Made by a program: the position numbers and the translations under genes | From: Cepaea nemoralis | Lineage: Eukaryota; Mollusca; Gastropoda; Stylommatophora; Helicidae | Assembly: GCA_014155875.1 (NCBI GenBank) | Contig: JACEFZ010024506.1 | Location: 377,001-441,000, forward strand | Reading direction: 5' to 3' | Length of the DNA: 64,000 bases | The notes under the pieces: generated by a model | Told to the model about the DNA's origin: nothing | What the model saw: the letters and a program-made list of their open reading frames with translations, nothing else | The model's database searches: none | Shown: in pieces, positions 48,141-59,629 of the stretch | How the letters are laid out: every line of letters starts with the position of its first letter | How positions within the stretch are numbered: the first letter of the stretch is position 1

Positions 48141-48485
48141 GTAGTCTCTTTTGACATATGTATTCCCACACTTAGCTATAGCTACTTTCTTTGTTTATCT
48201 TTTGTTGATATTTCCCACATATTTCACTTGTCTTTTTCTTATAGTATTTTCTTGACTTACATAGTAACACCAACAGCTGTAAATGTCTCAGCATTTACTT
48301 CTTTGTTTTTTTATGGCAATATGTCATGATATTTCTGGTTTTATGACAACCTGCCATGACATTTCTGTTTTCCAGACATGACTTATAATAATAAAAAAGT
48401 ATTTTGATAATGACCATTCTTTTGTTATACATTACACATATATTTATGAAACAAAAAGTGATGTGTGCAACATGCTGTGCCACAG

Positions 48486-48605
48486 ATTATCCATGCAAAG
48501 CTGGAGAGCAGAGATCTGTCCTTTGTGGTGTTTGCAAGTCAACAGACACACGAGGGGGTTAAGCTGACAAATGTAACAGCCAGTGTACTCCGACTGATGG
48601 GAACG
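48486..48605 (+). CDS. C2CD2/C2CD2L-like protein, internal exon b (SMP domain)
   Basis: This 120-nt phase-0 exon encodes IIHAKLESRDLSFVVFAS then QQTHEGVKLTNVTASVLRLM and GT. Its acceptor is TGTGCCACAG and its donor GTGAGC. Alternating hydrophobic strands (IIHAKLE, LSFVVFA, VKLTNVTASVLRL) fit the beta strands of an SMP domain. It joins exon a in frame after DRF and exon c before LRVQA without a stop. Confidence 0.8.
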
Positions 48606-48739
48606 GTGAGCTTCTTATAATGTGGCATGTCAATTAATCCTGTTTACATGATCTGTCTGTTACCTAACTCCATATGAACAATAAACAATGGTGGTACAAA
48701 TTCGGTGTTAATCCTAGGGAGGAAATAAGTCAGTGAGTC

Positions 48740-50520
48740 AGTGCACTAACCACCCTGAGAACTGTCTTGATAAGTCAGTGCCCTAACCACCATAACCACC
48801 ATATTAGTCAGTGCAATAACCACCATAACCACCATATTAGTCAGTGCAATAACCACCATAACCACCATATTAGTCAGTGCAATAATCACCATAACCAACA
48901 TATCAGTCAGTGCAATAATCACCATAACCAACATATCAGTGCATAACCACCATAATCAACATATTAGTCAGTGCGATAACCACCATAACCAACATATCAG
49001 TCAGTGCAATAACCACCTTATTAGCTAGTGCAATAACCACCTTAACCAGCATATTAGTCAGTGCAATAACTACCATAACCAACATATTAGTGCAATAACC
49101 ACCTTAACTACCATTCTAGTCAGTGCAGTAACCACCATAAACAACATATCAGTCAGTGAACTAACCACCATAACCAATATATCAGTCAGTGCACTAACCA
49201 CCATAACCACCATATTAGTCAGTGCCATAACCAACATATTAATCAGTATAATAACCACCATAACCAACATATCAGTCAGTGCATAACCAACATATTAGTC
49301 AGTGCATAACCACCATAACCAACAAATTAGTCAGTGTGATAACCACCATATCAGTCAGTGCAATAATCACCTTATTAGCCAGTGCAATAACCACCATAAC
49401 CAATATATTAGTCAGTGCAATAACTACTATAAATAACATATTAGTCAGTGCACTAACCACCATAACCAACATATTAGTCAGTGCACTAACCACCATAACA
49501 AACATATCAGCCAGTGCATTAACCACCCTGAGAACTGTCTTGATAAGTCAGTGCACTAACCACCATAACCACCATATTAGTTAGTGAAATAACTACCATA
49601 ACCACCATATTAGTCAATGCAATAACTACCATAACCAACATATTAGTCATTACCATAACCACCATATCTGTCAGTGCAATAACCACCATATCCACCATAT
49701 TAGTCGGTGCATTAACCACCATATTAGTCAGTGCAATAACCACCATAACCAACATATTAGTCATTACCATAACCAACATATCAGCCAGTGCATTAACCAC
49801 CCTGAGAACTGTCTTGATAAGTCAGTGCACTAACCACCATAAGCACCATATTAGTCAGTGCAATAACCACCATATTAGTCAGTGCAATAACCACCATATT
49901 AATCAGTGCAATAACCACCATAACCAACATATCAGTCAGTGCACTAACCACCATAACCACCATATTAGTCAGTGCAATAACCACCATATTAATCAGTGCA
50001 ATAACCACCATAACCAACATATCAGTCAGTGCAATAACCACCATAACCACCACATTAGTCAGTGCAATAACCACCATATTAGTCAGTGCACTAACCACCA
50101 TAACCAACATATCAGTCAGTGCAATAACCACCATATTAGTCAGTGCACTAACCACCATAACCAACATATCAGTCAGTGCAATAACCACCATAACCACCAT
50201 ATTAGTTAGTGCATTAACCACCACAACCAACATATCAGTCAGTGCAATAACCACCATAACCACCACATTAGTCAGTGCACTAACTACCATAACCAACATA
50301 TCAGTCAGTGCAATAACCACCATAACCACCATATTAGTCAGTGCACTAATTACCATAACCAACATATCAGTCAGTGCAATAACCACCATAACTACCATAT
50401 TAGTCAGTGCACTAACTACCATAACCAACATATCAGTCAGTGCATTAACCACCATAACCAACATATTAGTGCACTAACCACCATAACCAACATATCAGTC
50501 AGTGCACTAACCACACTGAC
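48740..50520. repeat. Minisatellite, about 24-36-bp units, in intron b-c
   Basis: Units are mosaics of TTAGTCAGTGCAATAACCACC and CATAACCAACATATCAG. A longer marker, CCCTGAGAACTGTCTTGATAA, recurs at about 48752, 49529 and 49800, showing higher-order duplication. Frames such as MVVMVVIALTNM on the minus strand are artefacts. Confidence 0.95.
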
Positions 50521-50654
50521 CACAGTGTCTAAATTGCTCCTATCTCCTCAGTAATAAATCCATCAGTGGACAGTGCAGAGTTTACATAGTATTAAGAATC
50601 TATGTCACAACAAAAGCAATGATATTACCACAACAGTTTTTAGAACGTACATCT

Positions 50655-51055
50655 CCTGGGGCACTACAAGGATGTGAGGCATGGACCATCTCGCAATCAC
50701 TAATGATGACAATCAGGGCATATGAACTTAAATGTTACAGATAAGTTCTCAGAATATTGTTGACCGAAAGGATTCTAAATGATCTGAATGAATATCTAAG
50801 AAAACTGGCTTATACACAACTCCTATCTCAGAAACTGAGAAACTTTGGCCATAATAAATGTCACAAACGTTTAGAAAGAGCAGTGATAGAAGACAGGGTT
50901 AGCTTAAGAAGAGGCAAGCATCGACCAGCATGAAGACGGAGACAGGACATTGCAGACACCTTGAATGCATGAGGCAGGAGAACTGGCCAGGGATTGAGAG
51001 AAACTTCAGCGAGCCAAGAGTGTGTCAGGCTCTGCTACAAGATGATGGCTAGTGT
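50655..51055 (+). mobile_element. LINE reverse-transcriptase C-terminal relic
   Basis: GCEAWTISQSLMMTIRAYELKCYR, with a stop soon after and ending in VLRIL, matches the G.E.WTL....++.~E..CYR+VLRI block. Downstream text is frame-broken (GHNKCHKRLERAVIE; RRGKHRPA; RRRQDIADTL). Confidence 0.6.
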
Positions 51056-51334
51056 CTAATGTGCCAGTTTGGTGTTCATTCACACACATCTTTCTGTGCT
51101 TTCGTGTGGTGCTCTTTTCTGGTTACTTTGATCCTCAGTTTGAATGCTTCCATTTTAACTATTAACGTTGAAGTATTCAATTGAAAGTTCTCACATTTGA
51201 TCATCCAAGGATGTTTTCCCTTCCTAAAGTTATGGTCTATGACCAAAACTCCTCAGTACTTTTAGAGGACATATTTAAACACATTTATAACATTTATAAT
51301 CTAGACATTTATAAACTAGAACATTATATACAAC

Positions 51335-51585
51335 AATAAGAAAGAGACAAACAGCTTTCTTTGGTTATGTAATGAGAGGAGAGATGTTGGAGAATATCGT
51401 GACAACTGGAAAGATCGAGGGCAAGAGAGAGAGAGGCAGACCAAGAGAAATGATGCTGGACAGATTGAAATGATGACATGGAGGAATTTCATCAGCAGAG
51501 TTGATCCAGAAAACCAAAGACCGAGATCTGTGGAAAGTTAATGAATGCCTACACCAGCTGGCATGGCACCTGATGATGATGATGA
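51335..51585 (+). mobile_element. LINE family A 3' fragment
   Basis: The reading RKRQTAFFGYVMRGEMLENI then VTTGKIEGKRERGRPREMML is a good match to 5890-6705. WHGGISSAELIQKTKDRDLW follows, then a GATGATGATGATG tail. Confidence 0.85.
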
Positions 51586-51589
51586 AGTC

Positions 51590-51712
51590 AGGGACGAGAA
51601 TTCATAATTTTAGTCCAACTAATCAGTGTGGGGGTTGAACCCATTACCTTGACATTACTGGATTTTTAAGAACAATCGCTCTTACCTGTTTGGCCATGGA
51701 GACCTCCATTGA
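51590..51712 (-). mobile_element. tRNA-headed SINE, family 3 (reversed, partial)
   Basis: The minus strand has TGGCCAAACAGGTAAGAGCG (box A region), ATGGGTTCAACCCCCACAC (box B) and TTAGTTGGACTAAAAT, as in the copies at 17613 and 63420. Confidence 0.6.
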
Positions 51713-51850
51713 ATCTTATGACAGAAAAGATGTCTCTATATACTGGGGGAACTGGTGTTCATTCTTATCCAGGATCAACATTTGTGATCTCCCAAAGCAA
51801 TTTGACACTTTCTTCAGCCTTGGTGAGGCCCTAATATATTTTTGAATAAA

Positions 51851-51851
<1 letters not shown>

Positions 51852-51925
<74 letters not shown>
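51852..51925. repeat. (AT)n microsatellite
   Basis: About 70 bp of pure TA in the intron upstream of exon c. Confidence 0.96.
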
Positions 51926-51931
<6 letters not shown>

Positions 51932-52085
51932 GTTTGCATGACTCTGTCACAGACGTCTGAGAGAATTTGTATGTTTTGTGAGTTATCTTTATTATTGAGA
52001 TCTAGTAACAATTTCTTTGTCACATGACTTGACAAGTCATTGTGGAGATATAATAATACTTTCTCTTTCACATGACTTGATGCAG

Positions 52086-52190
52086 CTGCGAGTCCAAGCA
52101 TACAGAGAAGGTGCAGACGTCAAGGTCAGCTTCAACTTTGAAGGCAAGCCAGAAATCAAGGTTGAAGTCAAGCCAATGAATCCTTACCAG
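52086..52190 (+). CDS. C2CD2/C2CD2L-like protein, internal exon c (SMP domain)
   Basis: This 105-nt phase-0 exon encodes LRVQAYREGADVKVSFNFEG then KPEIKVEVKPMNPYQ. Its acceptor is GACTTGATGCAG and its donor GTCAGT. The pattern L.V......VSF.F...PEI...V.P matches my recollection of the second half of the C2CD2L SMP domain. The acceptor lacks a long pyrimidine tract. A partial copy of its surroundings (TCACATGACTTGA) lies about 50 bp upstream. Confidence 0.8.
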
Positions 52191-52199
52191 GTCAGTTAA

Positions 52200-53620
52200 T
52201 ATTCATTTCCCGGCTGCAGTTTATCTTATCATCATCATGTGAAGTGTCTATAGATGTGGGCGGTGATTGTTTGCCATCTCACATAATCACTGGAGCCTTG
52301 CATCAGTGGGCGGTCACGGTTTGCCATCTCACATAATCACTGGAGCCACTGGTCTGTGTTTGTCTCCAAATTATGCAGTGTGGCTAAGCCATCCAGCTAT
52401 TTATCTCTTTGTCTGCCTCTTGCTCTGTTCACTTCATGTTTACCAGTTGTCACTATGTTTGAGTTTTTTCCTCCTCATAACATGGCCAAAAATTCTTGAC
52501 TGTCTGTAAAATTTCTTGAATTAATTTATGCTTTTCATTAATTTTGTGCTCCGCGGGGCAGTCAGACTTGTGCAGAGTTATAATCACATTAAGCCGGGAG
52601 TGCAGGGAGTGGCCAGCAGGGGCCACGGAAGTGGAAATCCAGCAACTAATTCAGGACAATGCTCACTCGGGTGATGTGATTATCTACACAGATGGTTCCG
52701 TGTCAAGAGGTGAGAGAAGTGGCTGGGGGTTTATAGCCAAAGCTAATGGTCGATGTTTGGGGCAGGAGAGCCTGGCATATGATACCACAACATCCAGCTT
52801 AAGAATGGAGGTGGAGGCAGTCACTGCGGCTCTCCGCTGGATGGAGAATACGACACACACACACATCGTGATTGTAACTGACTCAGAAAGCATGCTGACG
52901 AGGGTGAGGATGGGCAGGACTTCGTGCGGAGTGGCTTGCTTCGCTTCGGAGGTCACGGGTGACAAGCATCGCCTGGATCTTTTCTCCGGGGCATGCCAGT
53001 GTGCTGGGAAATGAACAGGCGGACAGATTGGCTGGCTCTGCAGAACTTGGTGGAGTATTGATACATGACAAGGCAGACGTGGTTGCGGCCTTGTGGGAGC
53101 ACGTGCACACCTCGGAGGAGCAAATGGATTACCATAGTCTGGCAAGAATGAGACAGCGAGGAGTGACGAGGGGATCTGGCCGACGCTAAACGCTCAGAGG
53201 AAAGGCGAGACGGACTTATAATCAGATTGCTACTGGTACTATTAGTGTTGGAACTCTTCGCTGGCTGCTGAGGATGGGACGGAGCACTTATGGGAATGCT
53301 CCGAATGCTGTGATGTCGATTCCTAAATCAATCAATCAATCAATCAATCATTAATTTTGTGCAGGACTATCTCATTTGTTTTTTTGCCTGTTCATGGTAT
53401 TATGTTCATGTTCCCTGGAATCCACACTCCCATTGCCATGAGATGTTTCGCAGCTTGTCTTCTTATTGTCCATGTTTCAAATGCTTATAACAGTTTAAAG
53501 TTCTCTATACAACTTAAGCACTTTTTTCTCACTGCAACTTATAACTATGTTTTGCTAGATGTTCCATCTTGCAAGAGACTACTTTTGCTCTGGCCATTCA
53601 TAACCTAATGCCTACCAGGC
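52200..53620 (-). mobile_element. LINE family C relic, split by a nested LINE
   Basis: The left part (52200-52549) carries GTTTGCCATCTCACATAATC (twice, an internal duplication), CCAGTTGTCACTATGTTTGAG and CATAACATGGCCAAAA. The right part resumes at 53363 with AGGACTATCTCATTTG and TGCCTGTTCATGG. Together they match the unbroken copy at 16415-16722. The right boundary is uncertain and may extend to about 53830. Confidence 0.75.
52550..53347 (+). mobile_element. LINE family B, 5'-truncated insertion with RNase H and (AATC)n tail
   Basis: The 798-bp insert is flanked by TCATTAATTTTGTGC (52535-52549 and 53348-53362; at least 13 bp outside the tail). It encodes RNase H with YTDGSVSRGE, SLRMEVEAVTAALRW, VTDSESMLTR and, after a one-base-type frameshift near 52930, ITSIAWIFSPGHASVLGNEQ then ADRLAG. 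All four catalytic acidic positions (D, E, D, D) are visible. The 3' end is GTGATGTCGATTCC then AATC repeats. It is a decayed but clearly delimited target-primed insertion. Confidence 0.88.
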
Positions 53621-53984
53621 ATATTCCATGAGATTACTCCATGTGTACTGTTCCAAGATGGTGTACACCTATTTAAGGCTTTTGGTCCATCAATTCTGAT
53701 TTCAGCAAGCATTTTTTTAGTCAGTTTTCCATTTTCAAAGCCTTTAGTTGTCTTCAGTTGACCTACTTGGTAACATGCAGTTTTTTCTGAGTGTTTTTGT
53801 TTTCTCTGTGATGGTTGCATTGTGTGACTTACAAGATTCCCCCACCAGAAACTTTAGTCAGGTGCATGTCTATCTGATCTACAAAGAATATTCTAGCTTA
53901 CAATTGACTGATGCTTCTGTTAATTTCTCTGTTGAATCTTTCGTTAATAATTCATTTATAAATCTTAATTGACTACCCATATAT

Positions 53985-54955
53985 GAGAGAAACAGAATCA
54001 GACAATTCTGACTGGTTCTCAGTGGAAACGGGAGTGAAACAGGCTCTTTGGAATAGCTATCGATTGGGTCATGCGCAAATGCACAAACAACACAAATAGG
54101 GGTATCCATTGGGTTGACAAAATTCTAGAAGACCTGGACTTTGCCGACGACATAGTGCTTTTAAGTTCAACACACCCAGATGCCCAAGAGAAAATAAATA
54201 ATCTACAAAACATTTCAGGACAAATTGGTCTCCAAATCAACACTGCAAAAGCAAAAACTATTGATCTTACCAACAGTTCAGACGACACCAAGTTAAACAA
54301 CCATGTTCTTGAAAAAGTCAACAGCTTCAAATACCTAGGAAACAAAATGACATCTACAGGGGACTCAACGCCACAAATATTATCTAGAATCGCACTGGCA
54401 TCTGGTGCCTTCAATAAACTGTCAAACATCTGGAAGTCAAAGACACTCAGCAAACATACGAAACTTAAAATCTTCAACTCTTGTGTGATTCCAGTGTTAA
54501 CGTATGGATGTGAGAGTTGGAAATCAACGGTAGCTTTAGATAAAAAATTAGACAATTTTGAGAACAAATGTCTTAGAAGAATTCTAAACCTCCACTGGAC
54601 AGATTTCAGAACCAATACGCAAATAAGACAAGAGACTAAGCAAGATATTGTATCCAATTTTATAAGAAAACGCCGTTGGAACTACATCGGCCATGTACTC
54701 AGAATGGACAAGACAAGACTCCCCAACCAAGCCCTCTTATGGTCACCAGTAGGGAAAAGAAAACGGGGAAGACCAAGAGAGATCCTGCGTAGAACCATCA
54801 TCAGAGAAGGCTCATTCAACGGCCAAGTGAACATCCAGGATCTACAACAGGTAGCAGCGAACCGCCAGACATGGAGAGCCATGACTTCTGCCTTATGCGC
54901 CGCCTTAGGCTCAAGAGAAACGACTAACTAACTAACTAACTAACTAACCCATATA
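53985..54955 (+). mobile_element. LINE family H, reverse-transcriptase C-terminal half with (AACT)n tail
   Basis: An open frame of 286 codons (54071-54931) begins inside the catalytic core. Motif C is LDFADDIVLL, followed by FKYLGNKMTSTGD, VIPVLTYGCESW, CLRRILNLHWTDF and WNYIGHVLRMD. The C-terminus is KRKRGRPREILRRT. Just upstream, DWFSVETGVKQ runs straight into LFGIAIDWVMRK, so several residues of motif B (the GCSLSP-type segment) are missing and the frame is shifted. The tail is AACTAACTAACT. It lies in the intron between exons c and d. Confidence 0.88.
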
Positions 54956-55079
54956 TACTAGTAGTATTCTAGTATTACAAACACTGCTGTGTATATTTCA
55001 CATGGTTAGTTTGTTGCACCCAATTCAACAGTTGCATTCTTACTTTGACCACACATGTGGTAGTTGTAATCATGTAGCG

Positions 55080-56125
55080 TGTCAGGTGTGTAATGCCCAG
55101 TATGTCTAAGGTGTGTAATGTCCAGCATATCTAAGGTGTGTAATGTCCAGTTTGTCTCAGGTGTGTAATCTTAAGTAATGTCCAAGGTGTGTAATCCCCC
55201 ATATGTCCAAAGTGTGTAATCTTAAGTAATGTCCAAGGTGTGTAAACCCCCATATGTCCAAGGTGTGTAATCTTAAGTAATGTCCAAGGTGTGTAATCCC
55301 CCATATGTCCAAGGTGTGTAATCTTAAGTAATGTCCAAGGTGTGTAATCCCCCATATGTCTAAGTGTTGTAATTTCTTAAGTAATGTCCAAGGTGTGTAA
55401 TCCCCCATATGTTTAAAGTGTGTAATCTTAAGTAATGTCCAAGGTGTGTAATCCCCCATATGTCTAAAGTGTGTAATCTTAAGTAATGTCCAAGGTGTGT
55501 AATCATCCATATGTCCAAGGTGTGTAATCCCCCTTATGTCTAAAGTGTGTAATCTTAAGTAATGTCCAAGGTGTGTAATCCCCCAAAATGGTCCAAAAAG
55601 GGGTTTTTGTAATCCCCCATATGTCCAAGGTGTGTAATCTAAGTAAGTCCAAGGTTTTGTAACCCCCATATGTCCAAGGTGTGTAATCCTAAGTAATGTC
55701 CAAGGTGTGTAATCCCCCATATGTCCAAGGTGTGTAATCCCCCATATGTCTAAGGTGTGTAATCTTAAGTAATGTCCAAGGTGTGTAATCCCCCATATGT
55801 CTAAGGTGTGTAATCTAAGTAATGTCCAAGGTGTGTAATCCCCCATATGTCCAAGGTGTGTAATCTTAAGTAATGTCCAAGGTGTGTAATCCCCCATATG
55901 TCCAGGGGTGTAATCTAAGTAATGTCCAAGGTGTGTAATCCCCATATGTCTAAAATGTGTAATCTTTAAGTAATGTCCAAGGTGTGCAATCCCCCATATG
56001 TCTAAGGTGTGTAATCTTAAGTAATGTCCAAGGTGTGTAATCCCCCATATGTCTAAGGTGTGTAATCCTTAAGTAATGTCCAAGGTGTGTAATCCCCCAT
56101 ATGTCTAAGGTGTGTAATGTCCAGC
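55080..56125. repeat. 51-bp minisatellite in intron c-d
   Basis: Units alternate GTGTGTAATCTTAAGTAATG TCCAAG and GTGTGTAATCCCCCATATGT CTAAG. The array ends about 70 bp before the exon d acceptor. The TCTAACTAAT at 56129-56138, just past its end, is a good branch-point candidate. Confidence 0.95.
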
Positions 56126-56195
56126 TGTCTAACTAATGTCAAAGGGTCCATTACTGTACTACAACTTACATCCTCATCCACATATTGTTCCACAG

Positions 56196-56352
56196 GAGAC
56201 TAATGAGCTTGTAGATATTGGTGTAGTGGAAGCCAATGTGCGTAACTCCATCATCCTGGCCAAAACTACCTTCATCATCACCCACCTTCTGATGCCAGGC
56301 GACCTGCAAACTGCCGAGATTGATAAGAAGCTGGAACAAGAACAGGAACGAG
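56196..56352 (+). CDS. C2CD2/C2CD2L-like protein, internal exon d (end of SMP domain)
   Basis: This 157-nt exon begins in phase 0 and ends one base into a codon. It encodes ETNELVDIGVVEANVRNSII then LAKTTFIITHLLMPGDLQTA and EIDKKLEQEQER. The acceptor is TTGTTCCACAG and the donor GTATCA, a weaker donor than the others. The pattern ELV.I..VE..VRNSI....TF.I is like the C-terminal helix and last strand of the C2CD2L SMP domain (ELSTIEE..-type helix). An acidic/basic helix (EIDKKLEQEQERER) leads out of it. The split codon G|AA is completed exactly by exon e, giving a glutamate. Confidence 0.82.
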
Positions 56353-56424
56353 GTATCACAATTCAAACAGCTTAACCTGTTATGTGCGTTTCTTGTTCAA
56401 ATTAGTTCAAGACATAAAATTGTA

Positions 56425-56765
56425 TAATAATCCTCCTCCTAGTTATCTTTTTCTTATTCTTCTTCATCATCTTCTCCCTCCTCCGCTTTCTCATCCTCAT
56501 CCTGATCCTGTTCCTATCCTTGTCATTGTCCTGTTCCCCATCTTCCTCCTCCTCATCCTCCTCCTCATCCCCCTCCTCTTTGTCTTTTTACTGCTCCTCG
56601 TCCTCTTCATTGCTGTTTTCCTCCTCTTTCTTCTTCTCCCTCTTCGTCCTTTCTCCTTCTCCCTCCTTTCTCCTTCTTTTGCTTCTCCCCTCCTTCTCCC
56701 TTTTTCTTTCCTCTTCCTCTTCTTTTTTCTTCATCTTCCTGATCCCCTCTTTTTCCTCCTCTATA
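56425..56765. repeat. Polypyrimidine-rich tract (CCT/CTT)
   Basis: About 340 bp of nearly homopyrimidine plus strand in the intron after exon d. Confidence 0.9.
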
Positions 56766-56854
56766 TGAACCCCCCACCCCCAGTGAACATCAACCCTCTT
56801 CATTCACTCATCAAGCCATTTTAAATCCTTTGCAATCTCTTGAAGAGCCTCCCA

Positions 56855-56938
56855 TATATTGACGGAGTGCATATGGGAATCTCCCAGAGTGCAGTGATGT
56901 CAGTTCTTAGCTCAACTTAAATCAGCTCAACCCATATT

Positions 56939-57019
<81 letters not shown>
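56855..57019 (+). mobile_element. LINE family B 3' terminal stub, then (GA)n
   Basis: GGAGTGCATATGGGAATCTCC and GTGCAGTGATGTCAGTTCTT match the ends of the copies at 37530-38145 and 52550-53347. A (GA)n run of about 75 bp follows from 56944. Confidence 0.7.
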
Positions 57020-57020
<1 letters not shown>

Positions 57021-57277
57021 AATGTTTTCCATTTGATCTGGCTGAAATATTTTTCTGGTCTTTTCTGAAGACTTCTTCATGAGTGGCTGGATTTTGTAGC
57101 TATGGTGTAGAACAGGGGGAGATAAGATAGCCAGCCCCAATTAGTCATCCCTAGTGGCCTTTTATGATATGTTTAGTTTTTGTAGTGTTAGAATGCCTTA
57201 CATTTGCTTTGGGCTCTGGTATCACATTGTTGTCATCCTTACTTGTGCATATGCATTGTTGTTGTTGTTACTGTTGT

Positions 57278-57780
57278 CTGTTGTGTGTGTGGGTGGGCGT
57301 GTTTGGGTGGATGGTAGGAAGTGTGTGGGTGTTGGTGGGTGGGGGGTTGTGTGGGTTGGTGGGTGGGGAATGTGTATGTGGGTAGGTAGGTGCGGGTTGT
57401 GTTGATTGGTGGGGGAATGTGTGTGGGTGGGGGGATGTGTGGTTGGGAGATGAGTGTTTGGCTGGGTGGTTGAAGGTGTGTGGATATGGGTGAGTGAGTG
57501 GGTGTGTGTGGGCTGGGGGAAGGGTGTCATTGTGGGGAGATGTGTGTGTAGGGGGATGTGTTAATAGGGAAGGGTGGGTTGGTGGGTGTTTGGGTGAGGG
57601 TGTGTGTGGATGGGTGGGGTGTGTGGGTTTGGTGTGTGTTGGGATGTGTGTGGGTGGGTGAAGTGTATGGCTGGGTGAGGGTGTGTGTGGGTGGGTAGGG
57701 TGGGTATGTGGGAGGGTGGGGTGTGTGTGGGGGGTGTATGTGGGTAGGAGGGGGATGTGTGGGTGGGTGAGGGATGCATC
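57278..57780. repeat. GT/GGG-rich minisatellite (second array)
   Basis: It shares GTGTGGGTTGGTGGG and TTGGTGGGGGAATGTG with the array at 1-605. It is G-rich on the plus strand with many GGG runs, in the intron between exons d and e. Confidence 0.92.
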
Positions 57781-58510
57781 TCATAACATTGTAATATGCA
57801 TTGTTTATGTTTACAACATTCATTTGACAATGTATTTTCCTATGTGAACGTATCATGCACTATTGATTAATGAAAGATGTGTGATTGGAAAGGCTGAATG
57901 TAAGACGGGCCTGCATGCCCAATTTCTAACCCTTTTAATATAAAGTTGAACTGAATTGAATTTTTGGCTTTACTTAAAAGATCCTAGCAACACTACAGAC
58001 TGTCAAATTAACAAGAAAGATGTTTTCAGAAAAGTTAAGATACACAGGGAGGTCAAAAGACATGAGAAGGAAACAGTCAACATTTTTTACCTTACCGTGA
58101 AAATTGAAAGTAATAAAAATTGAGGGGATTGGAAAAACATAAGCGATGATGGAGAGAACAGAAATGGTCATTTGTCACTAGATAACAAGGCTTGTGGGGA
58201 GACATGATTATCCCAGTGCAGCATGACAGTTGAAGGAGGAATAGTTTGAGCATTGTATATGCTTTTAAAACAGACTTTATATTCAGTTCAGATTGTCATT
58301 ACTGTACTCCAGGCATGACATTAGGTGCTCTGATGCTTTCTCATATCTCAGATGTTAAACTCCATTCTAGGAACAGTAATTTGGCCTACATCTGCTCCAG
58401 TTGAGGCAAACTGTATCAATAAGCTCATGTTGACTGCTGCTTTCTATGCATTTAGTCATATTGACATCTGGTGGTGAATGAAGAAGAAGCAGAAACACCT
58501 TTCATTTATC
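57781..58510. other. Intron sequence, nothing recognised
   Basis: No exon or repeat is recognised. Confidence 0.4.
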
Positions 58511-58513
58511 ATT

Positions 58514-58514
<1 letters not shown>

Positions 58515-58565
<51 letters not shown>

Positions 58566-58655
58566 AGTGAGTGAGAGAGTGAAAGAGTGAGTGAGTGAGT
58601 GAGTGAGTCAGAGAGAGAGATAGAGTGAGTGAGAGAGAGAGTGTGTGTGTGTATA
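58515..58655. repeat. (TC)n then (GAGT)n and (GA)n
   Basis: A TC run (58515-58562) flips to GAGT/GAGA on the same strand, giving a partly self-complementary pair that could form a hairpin. Confidence 0.92.
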
Positions 58656-58881
58656 TGTGATAAAATGTGTGCCTGTATGTGAGTGTTTCAATGAGTGAAA
58701 TCCATCATTACATTCCAAATTATATTTCAGATTGAATTTCTTAGTGAAAAATACTTTACAATTTGTCAGTGTTATACCAGCTTGACTGTTCTTGATGAAG
58801 TAATTGAATGCTTTTGATGAGATAATTGAATGCTCTTGATGAACTATTTCACACTTTGTCAATCCTACTACGCTATCTCAG

Positions 58882-59093
58882 AACGCAACTTCCAGAATGC
58901 TTACCTTCCATCACGAGACACACACAAGCAACACAAGCAGACGGCCAGGCCTCAGAACACAGCACCACCCGCTTCTGCCCAGCAGAGACAACAGCTGCAG
59001 GTAGATCAGGAGATTCAGGTGGCTTCAGTAGCTCCTACCACCAACACGGCCCCACCAATTCACAGCATCTTTGTGCAGAATGAACCTGTGCAG
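58882..59093 (+). CDS. C2CD2/C2CD2L-like protein, internal exon e (linker)
   Basis: This 212-nt exon completes the split glutamate codon and encodes RNFQNAYLPSRDTHKQHKQT, then a Q/P/A-rich stretch (PQNTAPPASAQQRQQLQ) and APPIHSIFVQNEPVQ. The acceptor is CGCTATCTCAG and the donor GTGAGA. Its low complexity fits a flexible linker between the SMP and C2 domains, as in C2CD2L, which has a proline-rich segment there (family knowledge). It ends in phase 0. The acceptor lies in ordinary sequence, but a 32-bp tandem array starts a few bases after the donor. Confidence 0.8.
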
Positions 59094-59097
59094 GTGA

Positions 59098-59280
59098 GAT
59101 ACACCTTTATGCCTTGATGAAGTTTTCAAAATACAGCTTTATGCCTTGATGAACTCTTCCACATACACCTTTATGCCTTGATGAATTCTTCCAGATACAC
59201 CTTTATGCCTTGATGAACTCTTCCACATACACCTTTATGCCTTGATGAACTCTTCCACAAACACCTTTATGCCTTGATGC
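59098..59280. repeat. 32-bp tandem repeat at the start of intron e-f
   Basis: Six units read ATACACCTTTATGCCTTGAT then GAACTCTTCCAC. The first begins 4 bases after the donor. Confidence 0.93.
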
Positions 59281-59284
59281 TGGG

Positions 59285-59465
59285 AGACTGTGGTTAAGCC
59301 TTCTGCCTCATGTACTAAGAAGTTTGTGGATTCGTTGTTGGGTTCTATCAATAATAATACTCTGGGGGTGGTCTCTGAGGCTCCAGAGTTCATGTTCTGG
59401 TGATATTCTTGGTAGATGAATAGTTGCTCTGTGGAAATAGGCCACGCTATGTGGGATAAATCTCA
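59285..59465 (+). mobile_element. tRNA-headed SINE, family 2 (copy)
   Basis: GACTGTGGTTAAGCCTTCTG (box A region) and TGTGGATTCGTTGTTGGGTT precede CTCCAGAGTTCATGTTCTGG, GCTCTGTGGAAATAGGCCAC and TATGTGGGATAAAT. The order matches 36110-36335. Confidence 0.55.
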
Positions 59466-59629
59466 GTGTAGTAAAGGTGATCCTTGCACTATTTAATTCC
59501 TTTTTATTAACCCTTCCCCTCTCAATTAACTGATAGCGATAATACTGCCAAAGACATTTCATAAAAAACCCAGCATTATATCGATGATGCCATATGAACT
59601 ATGTCCTGCTGAAATAAACGGTGGGCATG

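Noticed and set aside
49793..50464. Minus-strand 223-codon hydrophobic frame (MVVMVVIALT repeats) as a membrane protein
   Set aside because: It is a 24-36-bp minisatellite in an intron on the strand opposite the gene; the hydrophobicity comes from the repeat composition.
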